Of a stretch of 64,000 bases of DNA, positions 8,649-16,839 are shown piece after piece. The translations under genes and the position numbers were made by a program. Under the pieces are notes generated by a model, which saw nothing but the letters and a program-made list of their open reading frames with translations, did not search any database and was not told where the DNA came from. How positions within the stretch are numbered: position 1 is the first letter of the stretch; the number at the start of each line of letters is the position of its first letter. This DNA is from UTCHB3 sp002050155 (lineage in GTDB: Bacteria > Bacteroidota > Ignavibacteria > Ignavibacteriales > Ignavibacteriaceae): assembly GCA_030584105.1 (NCBI GenBank), contig CP129491.1, forward strand, positions 310,001 through 374,000, in the 5' to 3' direction.

Positions 8649-9875
8649 ATGAAACTTACACAAGAAGTTATTGAGCAATTTCAAAAAGATTTTGCTAATG
8701 CCAAAACCTATAACGACCTGATGGGTTAGGATGGCGTGTTTAAGAACCTGTTGAAACATGCTCTCAAGACAATGTTAGAAGCTGAACTCTCTGAGCACCT
8801 TGGTTATGCAAAGCACTCACCCGAAGGGGATAATTCAGGTAACTCTTGTAACGGTAAATCCGTAAAAACCATAAAGAACGAACAGGGTAAAATTGAGATT
8901 CAAGTCCCGCGTGACCGTAATGGTTCGTTTGATCCGATAGTGGTAAAGAAGTATCAGAAGACGATTGGTCCGATTGAAGAGAAGATAATCGCTATGTATG
9001 CCAAAGGTATGACAGTCAGAGATATACAAACCTACATACAGGAGATATACGGACTTGAGATATCAGCGGCATTAATCTCGAGTATAACTGACAGGATAGT
9101 AGAAGTCGCTAAGGAATGGCAAACAAGACCGCTTTCAGAAGCGTGGATATTTGTCTATTTTGACGCAATTCACTTCAAGGTAAGGGAAGAGGGCAGAGTA
9201 GTCACAAAAGCCGCTTATACGGCTCTTGGAGTCGATTTTGAGGGCAACAGAGAGATACTTGGTATCCGGGTAGGACAGCATGAATCAGCCACATATTGGC
9301 TTTCAGTTTTCACTGAACTAAAAGCAAGAGGAGTTGAGGATATTTTCATCGCTTCGGTTGACGGACTCAAAGGGATGGAAGAAGCAATCCGCGCAGTATA
9401 TTCTGAATGCAGAGTACAGAGGTGTGTAATCCACCAGATACGAAACTCAATGAAATTCATCCCACAAAAGCACCGGAAAGAATTCACTGCTGACCTGAAG
9501 AACATCTACAGAGCAGTAAACGAAGAGAATGCACTGACGGCACTGAGTGAACTTGAGAATAAATGGGAAGCGAAGTATCCTCTTGCAACAAAATCCTGGA
9601 GAGCAAATTGGGAGGGTCTCTCGGTAATGTTTGAGTTTCCTGCAGAAATCAGGAGGGTTATCTACACAACAAACTCAGTTGAAGCACTGCACAGACAGTT
9701 CAGAAAAGTGACAAAATCAAAGAGTATCTTCCCCCATGATGATGCTCTGTTAAAAATGCTTTATCTTGCTTATAAGGATTTTCATAAAAAATGGGCAAGT
9801 GTAAGAAATTGGAGGGTAATGGTAACTCAATTAACAATAATTTATGGAGAAAGATTTGAAAAATATCTGCGTTAA
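8649..9875 (+). pseudogene. IS256-family transposase with in-frame TAG
   Basis: From ATG 8649 the frame runs 26 codons to DLMG, then TAG at 8727-8729, then continues DGVFKNLLKHALK to the end at 9875. IS256-type transposases usually read DLMGKDG here, so one base change (AAG to TAG) explains the stop. Without it the protein would be about 408 residues, the normal family length. The catalytic DDE residues are present: D in YFDAIHF, D in SVDGLKG and E in TNSVEALHR. TAG is a genuine stop elsewhere in the window (for example the polyprenyl synthase ending at 17859). A restart at GTG 8736 could give a 379-residue product lacking the extreme N-terminus. Mobility is probably lost. Confidence 0.85.
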
Positions 9876-9903
9876 TCGCAGTACTTCGATTAACTCCCAT
9901 TTT

Positions 9904-9931
9904 TCAATTACACAAAACTCTGAACAGTCTC
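9904..9931 (+). repeat. Right terminal inverted repeat of the IS256-like element
   Basis: Its reverse complement begins gagactgttcagagttttgt and pairs with the left end at 8497-8524. The 108 bp from 9932 to the next gene are AT-rich and show no kinase remnant. Confidence 0.7.
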
Positions 9932-10039
9932 TTTTATTTTTCAGTTAAATAACCCGAAAGCTGGATTTCAAAAATTAATCTGTATTTTGTTGCTAACTTT
10001 TTCTTGTTTTTTGAAATAAACTATTACTTCAAATAATTT

Positions 10040-11134
10040 ATGACCTATTCCGAAAAAATCAGAGAACTTACAAAATATGTTCCTGTCGAACTAATCGATT
10101 TTTCAGTTCCGCGCGAACCTGTCAGAGCCCCGACACAAGCCTCTTCAAATTTTATTACTAATAAAGAACAGGGCGATTGGGCTGAAGAGTTAATCCTACG
10201 GGCTATTAATGGTAATTCAACCAATTATGTAGCTGTTAAATATGGGAAATCTGACGATATTGTCGCGGGAGAAGACGGGTTTGATAAATTTTTTGAAGAC
10301 TTTCAAAATGAGTTGGACACTTTCGGTAAGAGACCGGATTTATTAGTTTTTTCAAAAAAGAACTTCAAAAAGGAATTGGGCAATGATATTAGTAGCCTCC
10401 CAATTGAAGATACGATAGAGTATGTTAAGTTAGCGATTGCAGGCATTGAAGTAAGATCAAGTTCGTTTTTGATTGAAAAGTATGAAAAATCAATGCAAGT
10501 TCGAACTGAAAAATTTGTGAAAAAGGGACTTGAGGTTCGGGATAAAATTTTAAAAAATTTTCATCATTTATTAGATCACCCCTCCCGTAAGAAATATATT
10601 CCGATATTAAATGCTCTAACCCCCGATTCAATCAGCGTGGCAAATTTTAAGGTTCCGGGTTGGAGTTCTACTGCAGAATTACAAGAGCTAAACAGCCTTT
10701 TTAAAGAATTAAAAAGATGTATTAAAGAGATTCAAAAAAGAGATTATCTTTCTATCACACCCAAAGTTGAAGATATCAAGGTTGTTTATAAATGGATAGA
10801 AAAATTTAATGTCCCTCATTTCTATTTTCAGGTGTTTTTTGATAAAATATATGGGATGTCATTTGAACAAATTTTGTCAATAATTTCTAACCATGATAAT
10901 GAAGGAGAAATTTTTTCAGTTGAACGAGACACAAAGAATCAAAATAAAACCACGATTAAAATAAAATCAAAGAGTGGGTTGCAAGTTGCATATAAAATTG
11001 ATGAGCCTAATCATAAAAGTGTAAGAAAAGAAATGGACAGAGGCAGGTTACTTTTTTATGTTACTTTTTCCGGCGGAACTGCTTATTTAGATGTGAATAA
11101 TTTTTGTAAGATTTTGGATATCCCAAATTTATAA
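10040..11134 (+). CDS. AccI-like type II restriction endonuclease
   Basis: 364 residues, ATG 10040. It contains GKRPDLLVF (PD) followed about 40 residues later by GIEVRSSSFL. That is a PD ... ExR/K type nuclease core of the form I associate with the AccI restriction endonuclease family. The conserved N-terminal segment NKEQGDWAEELI is also family-like. The gene ends 9 bp before a DNA adenine methylase, which supports a restriction role. By family knowledge AccI cleaves GT/MKAC; whether this enzyme has that specificity cannot be told from the sequence. The region is AT-rich like the rest of the island. Family assignment is from memory of motifs and should be treated as probable. Confidence 0.75.
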   Translation: MTYSEKIRELTKYVPVELIDFSVPREPVRAPTQASSNFITNKEQGDWAEELILRAINGNSTNYVAVKYGKSDDIVAGEDGFDKFFEDFQNELDTFGKRPDLLVFSKKNFKKELGNDISSLPIEDTIEYVKLAIAGIEVRSSSFLIEKYEKSMQVRTEKFVKKGLEVRDKILKNFHHLLDHPSRKKYIPILNALTPDSISVANFKVPGWSSTAELQELNSLFKELKRCIKEIQKRDYLSITPKVEDIKVVYKWIEKFNVPHFYFQVFFDKIYGMSFEQILSIISNHDNEGEIFSVERDTKNQNKTTIKIKSKSGLQVAYKIDEPNHKSVRKEMDRGRLLFYVTFSGGTAYLDVNNFCKILDIPNL

Positions 11135-11143
11135 GAACAAAAA

Positions 11144-12724
11144 ATGAGCTTAACCTACACAACTATTAACCAAAATTTGGAAGTTGAATATCTTCAAACG
11201 GCGTCATTGGCGCACCGGAAGAGGTATGCTCAGTTTTTTACGCCTCAGGAGATTGCAGATTTCATGTGTGACTGGGTTTTGGGTGCACCAAATCTGAAAA
11301 CGGTTCTGGAGCCTGCGTTTGGTTTGGGGATTTTCGCCCGTTCTTTGTTGAGAAAAAAGAAAGAACTGAAAATAACCGGCATTGAAAAAGACCCTGTTAT
11401 TTATGAATTTGCGAAAAAATATTTCAGTTCGATTAAATCTGTTGATGTGCAGCTGCACGATTATTTGTTCACGGACTGGAAGAAGAAATATGACGGAATT
11501 ATCTGCAACCCCCCTTATTTTAAGTTTCACGACTACGAAAACAAAGAAAGTTTAACGGAGATTGAAAAAAATCTTGGTCTCAAATTAACCGGATTCACAA
11601 ATTTGTATTCGCTGTTTTTGCTAAAATCAATCAGTCAGCTTGCTGAAAACGGAAGAGCTGCCTATATAATTCCGTCGGAATTTATGAATGCGGATTACGG
11701 TATCTTTATCAAAGAGCAACTGCTGCTTTCCAAAACCCTCAGGCACATAATTGTTTTCGATTTTGAAGAAAACTTGTTTGATGACGCTCTTACAACTTCG
11801 TCAATTTTGCTTTTTGCAAACGACGGTGAAGAGAAAAAAATTAACATTAACAAAATCAGAAGTATTGATGAGTTGCACGGCTCTCTGAAAGATTCGGGCT
11901 TTAATTCTCTGAGTAGCAACGAAATTGATCCGAAAATTAAGTGGAAAACCTATTACCATAAAAGAAACGGTGCAAGGTTCAAAGGGCTTGTGCCTTTTGC
12001 AAAATATGGTAAGGTGATGAGGGGAATCGCCACGGGTTCGAACGGCTACTTTGTTTTCAACGAACAAAAAGCGGAAAAATATCAGATCCCAAAATCGAAT
12101 TTGTTGCGGTGTGTTAGTAAGTCGGCAGATATTAAAACGAATTTTTTCACTGATAAATATTTTTCGGAGCTTTCGGCTAAGAACAGACCGGTTTATCTTT
12201 TAGATGTGAAAGATGCACACGAGATTAACACGAAAAAGTATCTGGAGCATGGTGTTGCATTAGGGATAAATAAGAAATATCTGACTTCCAGAAGGAACCC
12301 TTGGTACGCTCAGGAAGCCCGGGTTGCATCACCAATCTGGGTTTCGGTTTTCAACAGAACGGGGCTGAAATTTGTGAAAAATGAAGCAGGTGCCTCCAAT
12401 CTGACAACATTTCACTGTGTTTATTTTCAGGAAGATAATTTATTTCAAAAAATTGGTATCGATCTCTTTTTTTCCTATTTGATAACTGAAACTGCCCGGG
12501 AGATTTTCAAGGATAATTCGAGGCAGTATGGCAACGGGCTGCAGAAATACGAACCGAATGATTTGAACAAAGCACAGGTGTTGGATTTGGAATTGTTGCC
12601 GGAGGAAAGGATAGATGATATTCTGAATTTATACCACGATTATCGTTTGTCTGTGATTTCCGGCAGGGAAAACGAGGCTCTGTTAGAAGAGTTGAATGAA
12701 AAATATTTAGAGTTCTTTTTGTGA
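11144..12724 (+). CDS. DNA adenine-N6 methyltransferase of the type II system
   Basis: 526 residues, ATG 11144. Motif X/I region: RYAQFFTPQEIADFM, then VLEPAFGLGIFAR (SAM binding). Motif IV: ICNPPYFKF (catalytic NPPY). The order I then IV and the C-terminal variable half match gamma-class, TaqI-like enzymes with a target-recognition domain at the end. It lies 9 bp after the AccI-like nuclease, so the two form a complete restriction-modification pair in which the methylase protects self DNA. The last bases and stop are duplicated 67 bp downstream (12712-12742 and 12779-12809). No controller gene is seen. Confidence 0.9.
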   Translation: MSLTYTTINQNLEVEYLQTASLAHRKRYAQFFTPQEIADFMCDWVLGAPNLKTVLEPAFGLGIFARSLLRKKKELKITGIEKDPVIYEFAKKYFSSIKSVDVQLHDYLFTDWKKKYDGIICNPPYFKFHDYENKESLTEIEKNLGLKLTGFTNLYSLFLLKSISQLAENGRAAYIIPSEFMNADYGIFIKEQLLLSKTLRHIIVFDFEENLFDDALTTSSILLFANDGEEKKININKIRSIDELHGSLKDSGFNSLSSNEIDPKIKWKTYYHKRNGARFKGLVPFAKYGKVMRGIATGSNGYFVFNEQKAEKYQIPKSNLLRCVSKSADIKTNFFTDKYFSELSAKNRPVYLLDVKDAHEINTKKYLEHGVALGINKKYLTSRRNPWYAQEARVASPIWVSVFNRTGLKFVKNEAGASNLTTFHCVYFQEDNLFQKIGIDLFFSYLITETAREIFKDNSRQYGNGLQKYEPNDLNKAQVLDLELLPEERIDDILNLYHDYRLSVISGRENEALLEELNEKYLEFFL

Positions 12725-12809
12725 AAATGTTTGAAGCAGGGAGATTAGGTTATCCCACCGTTGATATTGAAAAGACCTCGTTTTTTATGTGAAAATGTTT
12801 GAAGCGGAA
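12712..12809 (+). repeat. Direct duplication of the methylase gene end
   Basis: Copy 1 at 12712-12742 spans the last codons and TGA stop of the methylase. Copy 2 at 12779-12809 repeats it with small changes. The block gtgaaaatgtttgaagc is identical in both (12721-12737 and 12789-12805). It is one of several duplications of gene ends in this window. Confidence 0.85.
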
Positions 12810-12811
12810 AA

Positions 12812-12875
12812 AAAAAGAAGGCTGTCTGTTGCGGAAGACAGCCTTGCTGACGCGAAAGTCTAACCTGATTGGTTA
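12812..12875 (+). repeat. 64-bp three-hairpin repeat, copy A
   Basis: 63 of 64 bases match copy B at 14821-14884. Three stems follow one another. Stem 1 is GGCTGTCT with AGACAGCC (12820-12827 and 12836-12843, loop gttgcgga). Stem 2 is GAC/GTC around gcgaaa (12849-12860). Stem 3 is TAACC/GGTTA around tgatt (12861-12875). Similarity starts in an A-run and ends exactly at the base of stem 3. The copies flank the HipA-like/DUF3037-like pair on both sides. The remaining spacer, 12876-13049, is AT-rich and shows nothing else. It may be a structured RNA, a terminator-like element or a recombination site. Confidence 0.9.
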
Positions 12876-13049
12876 TGAATTTGAGTTTTTATAGATCATG
12901 GGGTTTTTCCCTTCGATTTATGGTTTCTTTCAAATGATAAAATCCAAATATTTGTTAAGATAAAACGATTTTATAATTTAATTTGTTTAGATGATAATAG
13001 GCAATTGGTTTAAACTGCTTAAAAACGCCGTAAAAATTAATAGTTGGTT

Positions 13050-13868
13050 ATGGTCGAAGTAATTGAGGTTGCTGAAATCATTACGCAATATGATACGGGG
13101 AATAAACCTTTTCTTGTCAGAACAAAGGATATGCGCGTTTTTATCTGTAAAATGAGTAAAGGCGAAGGTACCTATCTCGTTGAAAACGAATTAATAGCAT
13201 CGTTTCTTTTGGGTAAGTGGGGGTTGAAATGTCCGGAGTATGCGATCATGTCGCTTAAAGAGGATTACAATTTTAAAAAGAATGGGATTGAATATAATTT
13301 GAAAATTCATAATCAATTTGGATTTGGTTCGAGGCAAATTTCCGGTGCATACGATTATATTCTTCCACCAAGCAGTATTATTACTAACAAAGAAATCGAT
13401 TCCAATGTTGATTTTTTTCTGGACCTATTAAAAATTGGATTATTTGATATTTGGGTTGAGAATATTGATCGTAGAGGAAAAAATTTCAATCTATTGGTAA
13501 CTGAGAGTAATAAAAAAAGGAACATACACCCTTTTGACCATGAATTGACTTTTGCACCGGTTATTTTTAATACTGAAATAACCCGTTATCAATACTTTGA
13601 ACTTTATAATACTATCGAGGGGACTATTTTTGCAGTTAAATCTGTAGAAATGTCTCTTCGTAATCCAGCAATACGCGCTTTTATTGAAAAGGAATTTATA
13701 AATTATTTTAATTTATCGGTTGAAAAGTGCCAAGAGGGATTTGAAAAATTTATAACCGACATAGCCGAGTATGTAGATCTCGACTATTGCAAAAAAGTAG
13801 GTTCGTTTCTTTTCGATAAAAAGAGAAATTCAGGAGTGTTAAAAAAACTTGGAGAATTCATACGATGA
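13050..13868 (+). CDS. HipA-like kinase domain protein
   Basis: 272 residues. Start ATG 13050 is preferred to the in-frame TTG at 13044. The fold-defining features are a lysine-containing N-lobe (VFICKMSKGEG), a catalytic-loop-like NIDRRGKNFNLL (D and N as in HipA-type kinases) and a metal-binding-loop-like HPFDHELTF. This matches the short HipA family kinase group, commonly paired with DUF3037 proteins. It has no HipB-like antitoxin next to it. The stop overlaps the next start as ATGA, so the two are co-translated. The pair is boxed by 64-bp repeats. By analogy it may phosphorylate a cellular target, but the substrate is unknown. A defence or toxin-antitoxin role is inferred from location only. 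Confidence 0.75.
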   Translation: MVEVIEVAEIITQYDTGNKPFLVRTKDMRVFICKMSKGEGTYLVENELIASFLLGKWGLKCPEYAIMSLKEDYNFKKNGIEYNLKIHNQFGFGSRQISGAYDYILPPSSIITNKEIDSNVDFFLDLLKIGLFDIWVENIDRRGKNFNLLVTESNKKRNIHPFDHELTFAPVIFNTEITRYQYFELYNTIEGTIFAVKSVEMSLRNPAIRAFIEKEFINYFNLSVEKCQEGFEKFITDIAEYVDLDYCKKVGSFLFDKKRNSGVLKKLGEFIR

Positions 13869-14707
13869 AGAACGGTTATTATGTTTTAGTTAAACTTTCC
13901 CCTAATGTAACTGCCGGCGACAGTTTAACTATTGGAATCATAATTGAATCTTCTATTAAATACGCCCGTTTTTCCAAAAGGAAGATAAAATTAATTAATC
14001 AATTATCAACAGGAACTTTCAGTTATTTAAGCGAAATAATTGACGATTTTGAGAGAACTTTCAAATATGTTAAAAACGAAATACCATTTTCTGTTGTAAT
14101 AGAATATCAAAATTATTTTAAAAAACTACACATTAGCTCAGTTAATTATTTGCAGTTCTCAGAGCCAAAACCTATTGAAATAAATAATTTAAATGAATGT
14201 GAGCAAATGTATAGTATTTTTGTTGAAGAAATTGATGATTCAACAAAGAAAAAAGTATCAAAGAAAAGACAATTAAACTCTATTATTCGAACTGAGTTTT
14301 TCCCCAAAATAGATGCTTATATGTGTACAGAAGTAAGTTTAACAAAAGAACACCTTGAATTTTTAGAAGAACCGTTTAAATTTGATGCTTTAGGTAAAAA
14401 TGGTCAACTACTGGCGGTCAATTCGTTCGATTTAGAATTACAGCCCAAAAGTGCTCGTGAGAAATTTACTCGGTATGAGATAGTCTGGAGCTCAATAGAA
14501 GCAAAAATGGGCGGTCAGAGTTTTATTATTTTAGATGAACCGAGAAAGAAAAATGGTGAGAATTTTCAACTTTATGATTTAATTGTGGAAAAATATACTA
14601 AGTCTCAAATATTTGCTTCAGATGAAATAGATGAATTGGCCAATAAAATTATTAAGTTAAAACCAAACAGGATTGATTTAGCAACCGAATTTAAAAATAT
14701 GAATTAA
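13865..14707 (+). CDS. DUF3037-like protein, partner of the HipA-like kinase
   Basis: 280 residues, ATG 13865 overlapping the kinase stop. The N-terminus reads YYVLVKLSPNVTAGDSLTIGIIIES followed by RFSKRKIKLIN. This fits the DUF3037 pattern of a short conserved N-terminal domain (a statement about being a new or genuine value is common there). The middle has a conserved-looking RTEFFPKIDAYMCTEVSL. No catalytic motif is recognised. HipA-like kinase plus DUF3037 is a recurring gene pair in bacteria, which is the main support. The function is unknown; it may regulate or be the target of the kinase. No signal peptide or membrane segment. Confidence 0.6.
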   Translation: MKNGYYVLVKLSPNVTAGDSLTIGIIIESSIKYARFSKRKIKLINQLSTGTFSYLSEIIDDFERTFKYVKNEIPFSVVIEYQNYFKKLHISSVNYLQFSEPKPIEINNLNECEQMYSIFVEEIDDSTKKKVSKKRQLNSIIRTEFFPKIDAYMCTEVSLTKEHLEFLEEPFKFDALGKNGQLLAVNSFDLELQPKSAREKFTRYEIVWSSIEAKMGGQSFIILDEPRKKNGENFQLYDLIVEKYTKSQIFASDEIDELANKIIKLKPNRIDLATEFKNMN

Positions 14708-14820
14708 GGAATGTAGAGGCTTAACTATTCTTGTTATTTTGTATCGAAAAATCACAATACTTTTTAATTCTTAACTGATGTATATTTAATCGAATTGAAT
14801 TTTGGTGTTATTCGGGATGA

Positions 14821-14884
14821 AAAAAGAAGGCTGTCCGTTGCGGAAGACAGCCTTGCTGACGCGAAAGTCTAACCTGATTGGTTA
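14821..14884 (+). repeat. 64-bp three-hairpin repeat, copy B
   Basis: Same orientation as copy A (12812-12875) and differs at one base in stem 1 (c for t at 14835), which weakens its last base pair. The distance between copies is 2009 bp. The unit between them is the HipA-like/DUF3037-like gene pair plus one repeat copy. Confidence 0.9.
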
Positions 14885-15437
14885 ATTATGTGAAGGGTTC
14901 CTCCGGTTGATGGCAGAGTTTTTTGCCCTTCAGTTGTTTTACTTTGAGTTGAAGCGTTTGGTTCCGGGATTTGGCGGGAACGGGAACGAAATTTATTCTG
15001 AGAAGTGAGCTATTTTCTCTAAGTATATTTTTGAGGCGAATGGATGGAAAAATCATTGAAAGGGATGTTTTAATTGTTTCACTTTTTGATGGGTATCGAT
15101 ATAATTCAGAAAGTTTAATAATTGTGAAATGGTTGAACACATTCAAGTTTTAGGGTTGTGGAGATAATCCCGATTAATCGGGACAATTCCGACTCGTTCC
15201 CGATTAATGGGGATAATTCCTCCTCTTTCGCGATTTCTCGGGATAGACCCACCTCGTTGTAACTTTCCCGACCTATCGGGACCAACCGTAAAAAAAATTG
15301 CACAAAGTAAAACTTTCCTCTTCAAAATTCACACCTCACTCGCCCGCACTGGGACATCTGTCATAAAATGGCTTCAAATTTTACAAAAAAATGCTTATTT
15401 TAAAGGCTAAGTTTTATCATAAATATAATTTCACCGA
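14885..15437. other. Spacer with decayed sequence and palindromic tandem repeat
   Basis: No supported gene. A 60-codon frame from TTG 14971 to 15153 has no start signal and no recognisable family; it may be a decayed remnant. From 15169 there is a 30-bp tandem repeat (separate entry). The last 130 bp are AT-rich and precede the IPP isomerase gene without a clear promoter or ribosome site. The stretch marks the boundary between the AT-rich island and the more GC-rich housekeeping region. Confidence 0.5.
15169..15258. repeat. Three 30-bp tandem repeats with palindromic cores
   Basis: Units start at 15169, 15199 and 15229. The first begins with the perfect palindrome cccgattaatcggg; the others are diverged versions. 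A further related core, cccgacctatcggg, follows at 15267. Each unit also holds a gacaattcc/gataattcc half and ends in cgtt or cttt. It is probably a non-coding, hairpin-forming repeat cluster. Confidence 0.85.
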
Positions 15438-16481
15438 ATGCCCACACAGAACGAACTTACAAAACGGAAGGAAGAACACCTGCGTTTATGCTCTTCTGAG
15501 GCGGTGGCATTTAAAAATTTATCATCAGGGTTTGAGCACTATTCATTTATTCACTATGCTCTTACGGAAGTTGATATTGATTCGATTGAGCTGAAAAGTG
15601 ATTTTTTCGGCACAGAGGTAAACTATCCTTTCTTCATTTCGTGCATGACGGGCGGCACGGCGGACTCGGTGAACATCAATCTGAAACTTGCGGGAGCGGC
15701 GCGTCGGCTTAATATTCCGCTCGGTTTGGGCAGCCAGCGTTATGCGCTCGGGAACAATAATTTTAACGATCATTTCAACCGGATCAGGGAAGTGGCGGGG
15801 GATATTCCTTTGATCGGAAACATCGGGGCGGCGCAGGTTGTTGAGCCGGATTTCATCGAAAATTTGGAGAAATTGATTGAAACTTCGCATATTCAGGCGT
15901 TTGCGATTCACCTGAACCCGGCACAGGAGCTTTTTCAGAAAGAGGGGGAGACCAACTTTTCGGGGTTGCTTACGGCAATAGCCCGGATAAAAAAGTCGGT
16001 TAAAATTCCGTTGATTGTTAAGGAAACCGGTGCGGGGATAAGTGCACAATGCGCCGACGAGCTTCTTTGGGTTGGCGTTGACATGATTGATGTGGCGGGC
16101 GCCGGGGGAACCTCGTGGAGTGGTGTTGAGATTCTGCGAAACGGCGGCGACAATTCACACGATTTTTGGGACTGGGGCTTGCCGACTGCTTACTGCGTAA
16201 GGACGATTAACGAGCTGCGTCATCGTTACGATTTTGCTCTTACTGCCTCGGGCGGTATTAATTCGGGTATGGAAGTGGCAAAGGCTTTGGCTTTGGGTGC
16301 AGATTTCACTTCATCCGCCCGGCGGGTGCTGAGGGCGCTGAATGAAAAAGGTGAAGCCGGTGTGGTGGAGATGGCTGAGGACTGGTTCGATACGGTTAGA
16401 AAGGTGATGTTCCTTACCGGTTCGCCAACGCTTGATGAGTTCAGAATGGGCAAAATTGTAAGAAAAGAAGAACTTATATGA
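15438..16481 (+). CDS. fni: Type 2 isopentenyl-diphosphate delta-isomerase
   Basis: 347 residues, ATG 15438. It interconverts isopentenyl and dimethylallyl diphosphate using FMN and NADPH (family knowledge), feeding isoprenoid synthesis. Motifs: RKEEHL near the N-terminus, ISCMTGGT, LGLGSQRYAL, IVKETGAGIS and VAGAGGTSW, all typical of the Idi-2 flavoprotein barrel. Length is normal. The polyprenyl diphosphate synthase 360 bp downstream uses its products, so the two are functionally linked. The last codons and stop are duplicated just downstream (16453-16482 and 16509-16540). Confidence 0.95.
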   Translation: MPTQNELTKRKEEHLRLCSSEAVAFKNLSSGFEHYSFIHYALTEVDIDSIELKSDFFGTEVNYPFFISCMTGGTADSVNINLKLAGAARRLNIPLGLGSQRYALGNNNFNDHFNRIREVAGDIPLIGNIGAAQVVEPDFIENLEKLIETSHIQAFAIHLNPAQELFQKEGETNFSGLLTAIARIKKSVKIPLIVKETGAGISAQCADELLWVGVDMIDVAGAGGTSWSGVEILRNGGDNSHDFWDWGLPTAYCVRTINELRHRYDFALTASGGINSGMEVAKALALGADFTSSARRVLRALNEKGEAGVVEMAEDWFDTVRKVMFLTGSPTLDEFRMGKIVRKEELI

Positions 16482-16540
16482 ATACCGGAAACGCCTGAAG
16501 CGCCGGATAAATTGTAAGATAAGAGAAGAGTTTATTTGAA
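16453..16540 (+). repeat. Direct duplication of the fni gene end
   Basis: Copy 1 (16453-16482) is the last codons plus TGA of the isomerase gene. Copy 2 (16509-16540) repeats aaattgtaagaWaagagaaga-like sequence and ends atttgaa, with a few substitutions and two extra bases. The duplicate is out of frame and non-coding. Confidence 0.75.
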
Positions 16541-16839
16541 AATACACTGCATGTCACTTTTGCAACGGTAAAATCATCGGCGGAACTTTAGCAACCTAAT
16601 ATCTGACGGTTCAGGATTTGAAGTCGCCCGCGACTTAAGGGGCAGAAAAATTGCAGGCGGGTTGCTTAAACAACAAAACAACCAAACAGCAAGCGCATGG
16701 GCAACAATACAAAATTAAAAACAGGCATTTGAAACCAAACAGCCTGAAAACAAAGAAGAAACACAAGAAACACAAGAAACACAAGAAACACAAGAAACAC
16801 AAGAAACACAAGAAAATCACTTAAACAACACAAAAAACT
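16541..16839. other. Spacer upstream of the polyprenyl synthase with 9-bp microsatellite
   Basis: About 300 bp without a supported gene. The second half is an A-rich, T-poor stretch. It includes six exact copies of agaaacaca at 16757-16810 and a partial seventh. A minus-strand frame through it (Phe-Leu-Cys repeats) is a by-product of the repeat. Confidence 0.6.
16757..16815 (+). repeat. 9-bp microsatellite, six and a half copies
   Basis: agaaacaca is repeated six times without change, then agaaa. It ends 25 bp before the TTG start of the polyprenyl synthase and so would lie in its mRNA leader. Confidence 0.95.

Larger units (their letters stand above)
8497..9931 (+). mobile_element. IS256-family insertion sequence, probably inactive
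   Basis: A 1435-bp unit bounded by imperfect terminal inverted repeats of about 28 bp (8497-8524 and 9904-9931). Both share an internal TTTTGTxTAATTG core and outer GxGAxTGT. It contains one transposase gene in + orientation with an in-frame TAG. A perfect 30-bp palindrome lies at 8551-8580, between the left end and the gene. No target-site duplication is visible: left flank tgaaaaac, right flank ttttattt. The insertion interrupts a protein kinase gene. Ends were set by aligning the two termini by eye and may be off by a few bases. Confidence 0.82.

Noticed and set aside
8649..9875. TAG recoded as sense codon throughout the organism
   Set aside because: TAG ends other conserved genes at the expected length, for example the polyprenyl synthase and murA.
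12858..14884. 64-bp repeats as integron attC sites
   Set aside because: A gtctaac box (RYYYAAC type) is present at the 3' side, but the matching GTTRRRY box and the long imperfect attC hairpin are missing, and no integrase gene is in the window.
14971..15153. 60-codon open frame after repeat copy B
   Set aside because: TTG start without ribosome site, no recognisable family; more likely decayed or non-coding sequence.
15169..15288. 30-bp tandem repeats as a CRISPR array
   Set aside because: The units abut without spacers, differ from each other and no cas gene is nearby.
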